Source: Lentisphaeria bacterium
GTDB lineage: Bacteria; Verrucomicrobiota; Lentisphaeria; Oligosphaerales; Oligosphaeraceae
Length of the DNA stretch: 8,636 nucleotides
Assembly: GCA_016287975.1 (NCBI GenBank)
Contig: JAEEXV010000406.1
Location: 1 to 8,636, forward strand
Direction: 5' to 3'
Shown: positions 8,013 to 8,636 of the stretch, in pieces
Position numbering within the stretch: the first letter of the stretch is position 1
How the letters are laid out: each line of letters opens with the position of its first letter
The notes under the pieces: generated by a model
What the model was told of the DNA's origin: nothing
The model's database searches: none
What the model saw: the letters and a program-made list of their open reading frames with translations, nothing else
Made by a program: the position numbers and the translations under genes

Positions 8013-8117
8013 ACTGCCTTCGCACTCCGGAAGGCGTCATTGCGCCAACGGGTGATTCCCAGCGCAGAATAGACGACGAGCGCGGGCGGGTTAGCATTGC
8101 GGGCAAATCGCCGCATG
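8013..8117. other. Short spacer after the regulator gene
   Basis: I see no gene here. A weak inverted repeat (GCCTTC at 8016-8021 with GAAGGC at 8030-8035) follows the stop codon but lacks a T-run, so it is at best a poor terminator. Composition becomes increasingly GC-rich toward the repeat units that begin at 8118. Confidence 0.5.
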
Positions 8118-8369
8118 GCATCCGGGCCGAGAATGGCCCTGCACAGGACGCGCGGAAATGGCGCTTCACGGGCGGGGTGGCTTTGCGGCACGGGGCAAAT
8201 ATGTGGGCTGGCGCCTTCATCCAGCCATGCAAACGACGGGGGGCTCACGCCCCCCGCACCCCCCGCGCCGCGCTACGGGGGCGGGATGGGTGCTGCGGCG
8301 AATGTGAGCGGGCCCCGATGTATGGGCGGCGTGTGCGGCGGGGCTTGCCCCGCGGGCCAAAGTGCGCGG
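8118..8369. repeat. Structured tandem repeat, unit A (252 bp)
   Basis: This unit runs from GCATCCGGGCC to GTGCGCGG and is followed directly by a second copy at 8370-8601. It holds several inverted repeats: 8122-8128 with 8135-8141 (one mismatch), 8237-8244 with 8249-8256 (perfect 8-bp stem, TCAC loop), 8260-8265 with 8276-8281, and 8338-8344 with 8347-8353 (perfect 7 bp). Compared with unit B it has 19 extra bases at 8211-8229. No convincing reading frame crosses it. Candidates are an intergenic repeat family, a non-autonomous mobile element or a structured RNA. Confidence 0.85.
8211..8229. repeat. 19-bp segment present only in repeat unit A
   Basis: Both units share GTGGGCTG before and CAAACGACGG after this point, but unit A has 19 bases between them that unit B lacks. 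Together with the bases before it, the insert creates a new inverted repeat, GGCTGG (8206-8211) and CCAGCC (8221-8226), with a 9-nt loop. It is either an insertion in A or a deletion in B. Confidence 0.8.
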
Positions 8370-8601
8370 GCATCCGGGCCAAGAATGGCCCGGCACAGGA
8401 CGCGCGGAAATGGCGCTTCACGGAAGGTTGGCTTTGCGGCACGGGGCAAATATGTGGGCTGCAAACGACGGGGGGCTCACGCCCCCCGCACCCCCCGCGC
8501 CGCTCTACGGGGGCGGGATGGGGGCTGCGGCGCATGTGAGCGGGCCCCGATGTGTGGGCGGCGTGTGCCGCGGGGCTGGCCCCGCGGGCCGAGGTGCGCG
8601 G
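8370..8601. repeat. Structured tandem repeat, unit B (232 bp)
   Basis: This is the second copy of the unit at 8118, differing by the missing 19 bp, one further 1-nt gap (near 8424) and scattered substitutions. Its hairpins are intact or stronger: 8374-8380 with 8387-8393 is a perfect 7-bp stem here, 8469-8476 with 8481-8488 is unchanged, and 8568-8576 with 8579-8587 is 9 bp instead of 7. The 35 bases after it are GC-rich and show no recognisable feature; a third unit might lie beyond the window. Confidence 0.85.
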
Positions 8602-8636
8602 CGCGCGGAAGAGCGGCGCGTCGGGAAGGGGCGGAG

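Noticed and set aside
7913..8539. 208-codon plus-strand frame running from the AraC gene into the repeats
   Set aside because: It begins inside the regulator's HTH in another frame. Its translation simply repeats the tandem units as Arg/Gly-rich sequence, with no ribosome binding site.
8118..8601. CRISPR array
   Set aside because: There are only two long tandem units with no short repeat-spacer alternation and no cas genes.

Overview
The window looks like a sugar-degradation locus from a GC-rich member of the PVC superphylum, most likely Lentisphaerota (Victivallis/Oligosphaera-like), with Verrucomicrobiota or Kiritimatiellota as alternatives. The main reason is the pseudopilin gene at 4566: its N-terminus ([20 protein letters not shown], then [12 protein letters not shown]) and its C-terminal H-X9-DG motif are typical of pseudopilin families that are expanded in these phyla. 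This placement is inference from protein style; no rRNA or other phylogenetic marker is present.

Layout: positions 1-245 are a non-coding, extremely GC-rich stretch with a ~45-bp direct repeat and three strong hairpins. An AT-rich promoter-like patch leads into a secreted alpha/beta hydrolase (313-1749). A second AT-rich gap (about 1830-1905) holds a promoter and a pair of direct repeats spaced exactly 21 bp, ahead of four same-strand genes: a large secreted TIM-barrel glycosidase-like protein (1948-4500), an H-X9-DG pseudopilin (4566-5276), a GH127-type Zn/Cys beta-L-arabinofuranosidase (5289-7166) and an AraC-family regulator (7194-8012). The short spacings (65, 12 and 27 bp) suggest one operon. 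After a 105-bp spacer, 8118-8601 holds two tandem copies of a ~232-252-bp GC-rich, hairpin-studded repeat.

How the genes may work together (inference): the two exported hydrolases would attack an extracellular glycan or glycoconjugate, perhaps removing ester groups and glycosidic bonds. The GH127 enzyme has no signal peptide and would remove arabinofuranosyl units from imported oligosaccharides in the cytoplasm. The pseudopilin could belong to a secretion or surface-assembly apparatus. The AraC-type protein would sense a sugar and act at the 21-bp-spaced repeats before the 1948 gene. The most novel parts are the 850-residue TIM-barrel protein, which I cannot assign to a named CAZy family, the structured flanking repeats, the candidate AraC operator, and a codon-context bias at Pro-Gly pairs.
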